From the NCBI GenBank assembly GCA_003512125.1, contig DOSQ01000049.1:1-7999 (forward strand): a stretch of 7,999 nt of DNA, given 5' to 3'. The position numbers were made by a program, and so were the translations under genes. The notes beneath the pieces are model-generated. The model had not been told where the DNA came from and made no database searches. It saw only the letters and a list, made by a program, of their open reading frames with translations. The DNA is from Acidaminococcaceae bacterium. GTDB taxonomy: Bacteria; Bacillota; Negativicutes; Acidaminococcales; Acidaminococcaceae. Below are positions 5,929-7,999 of the stretch, one piece after another. Numbering within the stretch: the stretch's first letter is position 1; every line of letters begins with the position of its first letter.

Positions 5929-5957
5929 ATTTTAGCACATTACAGCCATTTTTTAAA
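5929..5957 (-). promoter_or_regulatory. Predicted promoter for the ispE operon
   Basis: On the minus strand, TTTAAA (5957-5952) and TAAAAT (5934-5929) are separated by 17 bases. The -10 is a good match and the -35 is weak (4 of 6). It would give a leader of about 100 nt before ispE. Confidence 0.5.
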
Positions 5958-5996
5958 TATTTGCTACAGAAAAAAAGAATTGGCCAAATAATTTAA

Positions 5997-6028
5997 ACCA
6001 CCCCCTTGCATTTTTTTGCGGGAGTGGT
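5997..6028. repeat. Imperfect dyad across the rightward promoter
   Basis: ACCACCCCCTTGCA (5997-6010) and TGCGGGAGTGGT (6017-6028) are largely complementary, with one mismatch and a two-base bulge around a T-rich centre. It spans the -35 box, the spacer and the first base of the -10 box of the predicted YitT promoter. It could be an operator or just a fortuitous hairpin. Confidence 0.4.
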
Positions 6029-6033
6029 ATGCT
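6006..6033 (+). promoter_or_regulatory. Predicted promoter for the YitT-family gene
   Basis: TTGCAT (6006-6011) is followed after 16 bases by TATGCT (6028-6033), preceded by TGG as an extended -10 (TGnTATGCT). The T-rich spacer is common in Bacillota promoters. The predicted start near 6040 leaves a leader of about 110 nt before ATG 6150. Confidence 0.6.
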
Positions 6034-6149
6034 ATGTAAGTATTTTCTGTTCGACCTGTTTATCAAGTCAGGTTGGCGGCATTAGTTGACGCATATCCTG
6101 AAAACGGTTACACACAGAATTATGTTTTACCACAAGGAGCTATATATTT

Positions 6150-7058
6150 ATGAATAAACAAATAAAACGTTACCTCACGATTACATTGGGAACCTGCATC
6201 TCCGGCATCGCGCTGAACGCCTTTTTCCTGCCCCACCACTTACTGAGCGGCGGCATCACCGGTCTGGGCATGATCCTGTACTACCTGTTCGGCTGGCAGG
6301 TCAGTGTCACCAACATCCTCTTCAATATCCCTCTGTTCATCCTGGCTTATAAACTGATGAGCCGCAACTATTTTATCAGCGGCATTTACGGCACCCTGGT
6401 CCTGTCCTTTTTCCTGCATCTGTTTGCGCCGCTGCAGCAGCTCACGCAGGTCCACGACCCCATGCTGAGCTGTATCGCCGGCGGTGTGCTCCATGGCATC
6501 GGGCTGGGCACCCTGTACCGGGTGGGCGGCAGTACCGGCGGCAGCGACATCATCGGCGCCATCGTCCAAAAATTTTACAGCATCAGCATCGGCACCACCG
6601 GTTTCCTGATCAACATCGTGCTGCTGACGGCAGGCGCTTTCTTCTTCGGACTGGAACCGGCCCTGTACACCCTCACCGCGTACTTCATCGTATTTAAAGT
6701 GTCCAACGCCTTCACCGACGGCTTTGATTTCAAGAAAAACATAATCATCATCAGCGACCGCAACGAAGAAATCGCCGAAGCCATCATCAAGATCGTAGGC
6801 CGGGGCGTCACCTACATCGAAGGGGAAGGGGCCTACACCCACCAGCACAGGAAACTGCTGTTCTGCGTGGTCAAACTGACCCAGGTGGCCAAGATCAAAC
6901 AGCTGGTCAAAAAGCTGGACCCCTTTGCCTTCATGATCGTGCAGGACGCCAGCGACGTATTCGGCCGGGGCTTTACCCAGCGCACCGACCACACCGTGCA
7001 GCGCCCGCCGGAACTACGCACCGGTTGGAGTGAAATGGGTGAAGCGGAAAAAGTGTAA
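6150..7058 (+). CDS. YitT/DUF2179-family integral membrane protein
   Basis: This 302-residue membrane protein has no established biochemical function. The N-terminal half has about five or six hydrophobic segments (roughly 8-26, 37-48, 52-70, 75-93, 106-122, 150-186). It includes the family-typical stretch LLSGGITGLG (31-40) and the Gly/Ser-rich RVGGSTGGSDIIG (124-136). The C-terminal soluble DUF2179 domain (about 195-275) shows GRGVTYIEGEGAYT (217-230), LLFCVVKLTQ (236-245) and DPFAFMIVQDASDVFGRGF (257-275). A short charged tail follows (276-302). It is full length. ATG 6150 has AAGGAG ten bases upstream. It is the only rightward gene in the window, is monocistronic, and ends at a large hairpin shared with the converging ftsH. 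The family assignment is firm; any transport role would be speculation. Confidence 0.9.
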   Translation: MNKQIKRYLTITLGTCISGIALNAFFLPHHLLSGGITGLGMILYYLFGWQVSVTNILFNIPLFILAYKLMSRNYFISGIYGTLVLSFFLHLFAPLQQLTQVHDPMLSCIAGGVLHGIGLGTLYRVGGSTGGSDIIGAIVQKFYSISIGTTGFLINIVLLTAGAFFFGLEPALYTLTAYFIVFKVSNAFTDGFDFKKNIIIISDRNEEIAEAIIKIVGRGVTYIEGEGAYTHQHRKLLFCVVKLTQVAKIKQLVKKLDPFAFMIVQDASDVFGRGFTQRTDHTVQRPPELRTGWSEMGEAEKV

Positions 7059-7083
7059 TAATAAACACATAACAGTTATTAAT

Positions 7084-7162
7084 AAAGCGGAGACCTATCC
7101 CTTATTCCCCCTCCTCGTTTCACTCATCGAAGGGGCCCCTTCAAGGATATGGTCTCCGCTTT
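7084..7162. terminator. Large nested hairpin, probable bidirectional terminator between YitT and ftsH
   Basis: AAAGCGGAGACC plus TATCC (7084-7100) pairs with GGATA plus GGTCTCCGCTTT (7145-7162), giving about 17 bp with a single bulged T at 7150. The 44-base centre holds a perfect 14-bp palindrome, GAAGGGGCCCCTTC (7129-7142). On the plus strand the stem runs into TTTTCC; on the minus strand TTTATTAATAA follows. Both T tracts are modest, but the position between converging genes suits a two-way terminator. Confidence 0.75.
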
Positions 7163-7187
7163 TCCATCTGCTTTTATTCTTTGTTTG

Positions 7188-7999
7188 TTAAATTTCTTTT
7201 TTCTCTTCATCCGCCGGGCGGAATTCGGCATCCGTCGCCCCGTCCTTCACTTCTTTTCCCAGAGCACCGTTTTCCATGCCGGCCGCAGCCGAAGCCGCCG
7301 TCCACTGGGCCTGCTTGGCCGCCAGTTCTTCCGCTTCCCGGCGGGCCTTTTCCTCATCCTTCACCCGCTGTTCCGCATTGCGGGATTCTGCTTCTTCCGC
7401 CGCTTTCCGCATGGCTTCCGCAGGATCTTCGTTATTCAGGATCGCCATAAACTCCACGCCGGTAATGGTTTCTTTTTCCAGCAGGTACGCTGCCAGACGG
7501 TCCAGATCGTCCCGGTGCTCCCGCAAAATCGCCAGCGCTTTCCGGTGGGCTTCTTTAATGATCTCCATGACCTTTACGTCCACCTTTTCCAGGGTGGCTT
7601 CACTGCAGGTCAGGGTAGCATCGCCGCCCAGATACGCGTTATGGATGGTCTCCATACCCATCATACCGAATTCTTCCGTCATGCCGAAGCGGGTCACCAT
7701 GGCCCGGGCCAGACGGGTCGCCTGTTCGATATCGTTGGAGGCGCCGGCGGTCATGTGGTTGAACACCACTTCTTCCGCTGCCCGGCCGCCGGTGAAGGTC
7801 ACAATTTTAGTAAACAGGTCTTCCTTGGTATAATTGACCTTTTCCTGTTCGTCCACCTGCATGGTGTAACCCAGGGAACCGTTGGTGTGGGGAATGATCG
7901 TGATTTTTTCCACCGGGGCGCTGTGTGTCTGGCTGGCGGCCACCAGCGCGTGACCGATCTCATGGTACGCAGTGTTCTTCTTTTCCTCTTCGGAAATGA
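7188..7999 (-). CDS. ftsH: ATP-dependent zinc metalloprotease FtsH, C-terminal part (cut by window edge)
   Basis: The last 269 residues are visible; the membrane segments and AAA+ ATPase lie beyond base 7999. FtsH degrades misassembled membrane proteins and selected regulators, with proteolysis on the cytoplasmic side. The M41 peptidase motif HEIGH (7964-7950) supplies two zinc ligands and the catalytic Glu; the usual form is HEAGH. The third ligand is the Asp in TAGASNDIEQAT (codon 7733-7731). GGRAAEEVVF, TRFGMTEEFGMM and LLEKETITGVEFMAIL are further family stretches. The window truncates the frame, so GTG 7943 is an internal Val codon and not a start. The tail after the protease domain (about 80 residues) is rich in Ala, Glu and Lys and probably partly coiled-coil. 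The sequence resembles the clostridial FtsH subtype, possibly a second paralogue; that is inference. It ends 25 bp from the shared terminator. Confidence 0.92.
   Translation of the reverse strand, partial: ISEEEKKNTAYHEIGHALVAASQTHSAPVEKITIIPHTNGSLGYTMQVDEQEKVNYTKEDLFTKIVTFTGGRAAEEVVFNHMTAGASNDIEQATRLARAMVTRFGMTEEFGMMGMETIHNAYLGGDATLTCSEATLEKVDVKVMEIIKEAHRKALAILREHRDDLDRLAAYLLEKETITGVEFMAILNNEDPAEAMRKAAEEAESRNAEQRVKDEEKARREAEELAAKQAQWTAASAAAGMENGALGKEVKDGATDAEFRPADEEKKEI

Larger units (their letters stand above)
5823..6149. other. Divergent intergenic control region between ispE and the YitT gene
   Basis: These 327 bases are AT-rich and contain no convincing gene. From left to right they hold the ispE Shine-Dalgarno and leader, a TGTATACA palindrome (5908-5915), a leftward promoter (5929-5957), a poly-A/T-rich middle, a dyad spanning a rightward promoter (5997-6033), and a rightward leader of about 110 nt with a small ACCTG/CAGGT stem. 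I recognised no known riboswitch in it. Confidence 0.7.

Noticed and set aside
6040..6149. Known riboswitch class in the YitT leader
   Set aside because: I compared it from memory with fluoride, guanidine and similar motifs and saw no match to their conserved cores.
6240..6992. Minus-strand open frame (250 codons) opposite the YitT gene
   Set aside because: It is Asp-, Val- and Gln-rich in the way expected of a frame antisense to a membrane protein; the plus-strand gene has clear family motifs.
7941..7943. GTG as the start of a short FtsH-like protein
   Set aside because: The frame continues upstream through the HEIGH motif to the window edge, so this is an internal Val codon of a truncated gene.
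1..7999. CRISPR array, tRNA, rRNA, insertion sequence or prophage genes
   Set aside because: No spaced direct repeats, tRNA-like cloverleaf, rRNA-like segment, transposase or integrase was seen in any frame.

Overview
This is a densely packed chromosomal housekeeping region from a Gram-positive-lineage bacterium (Bacillota). The protein sequences and the gene order ispE, GntR regulator, NTP-transferase, glmU, prs, pth suggest the Negativicutes, possibly the Acidaminococcaceae. That placement is inferred from pattern memory and was not tested by a search. Coding DNA is rather GC-rich while the gaps are AT-rich, with sigma-A-like promoters and strong Shine-Dalgarno sites.

Layout. Bases 1-5822 hold a leftward (minus-strand) block, read from high to low coordinates. 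ispE (isoprenoid precursor kinase) overlaps a GntR/FCD regulator by 4 nt. A MobA-like nucleotidyltransferase of unknown substrate starts 9 nt after it. Then come glmU (UDP-GlcNAc synthesis) and prs (PRPP synthase), each with its own promoter. A terminator-like hairpin follows prs, then a membrane-anchored NodB-type polysaccharide deacetylase that overlaps the start of pth (peptidyl-tRNA hydrolase, cut by the window edge) by 4 nt. The order resembles the classical Bacillus ispE-purR-...-glmU-prs-ctc-pth neighbourhood. Here a GntR protein takes the purR slot, a MobA-like protein sits before glmU, and a deacetylase takes the ctc slot.

Bases 5823-6149 are a divergent control region. It carries a predicted ispE promoter with a TGTATACA palindrome just downstream, a predicted rightward promoter, and a leader of about 110 nt. 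Bases 6150-7058 encode a rightward YitT/DUF2179 membrane protein. It converges on the 3' end of an FtsH-type AAA+ zinc protease (7188 to beyond the right edge, minus strand), with a large nested hairpin between them.

Main points of interest: GlmU ends at residue 321, before the catalytic part of its acetyltransferase domain. A perfect 13-bp inverted repeat holding a Shine-Dalgarno-like AAGGAG lies inside the first codons of the MobA-like gene. A candidate GntR operator sits in the ispE promoter region. A 10-mer is shared by dyads at the prs and yitT control regions. No mobile element, CRISPR array, tRNA or rRNA was seen, and I see no clear evidence of a wholly new system.
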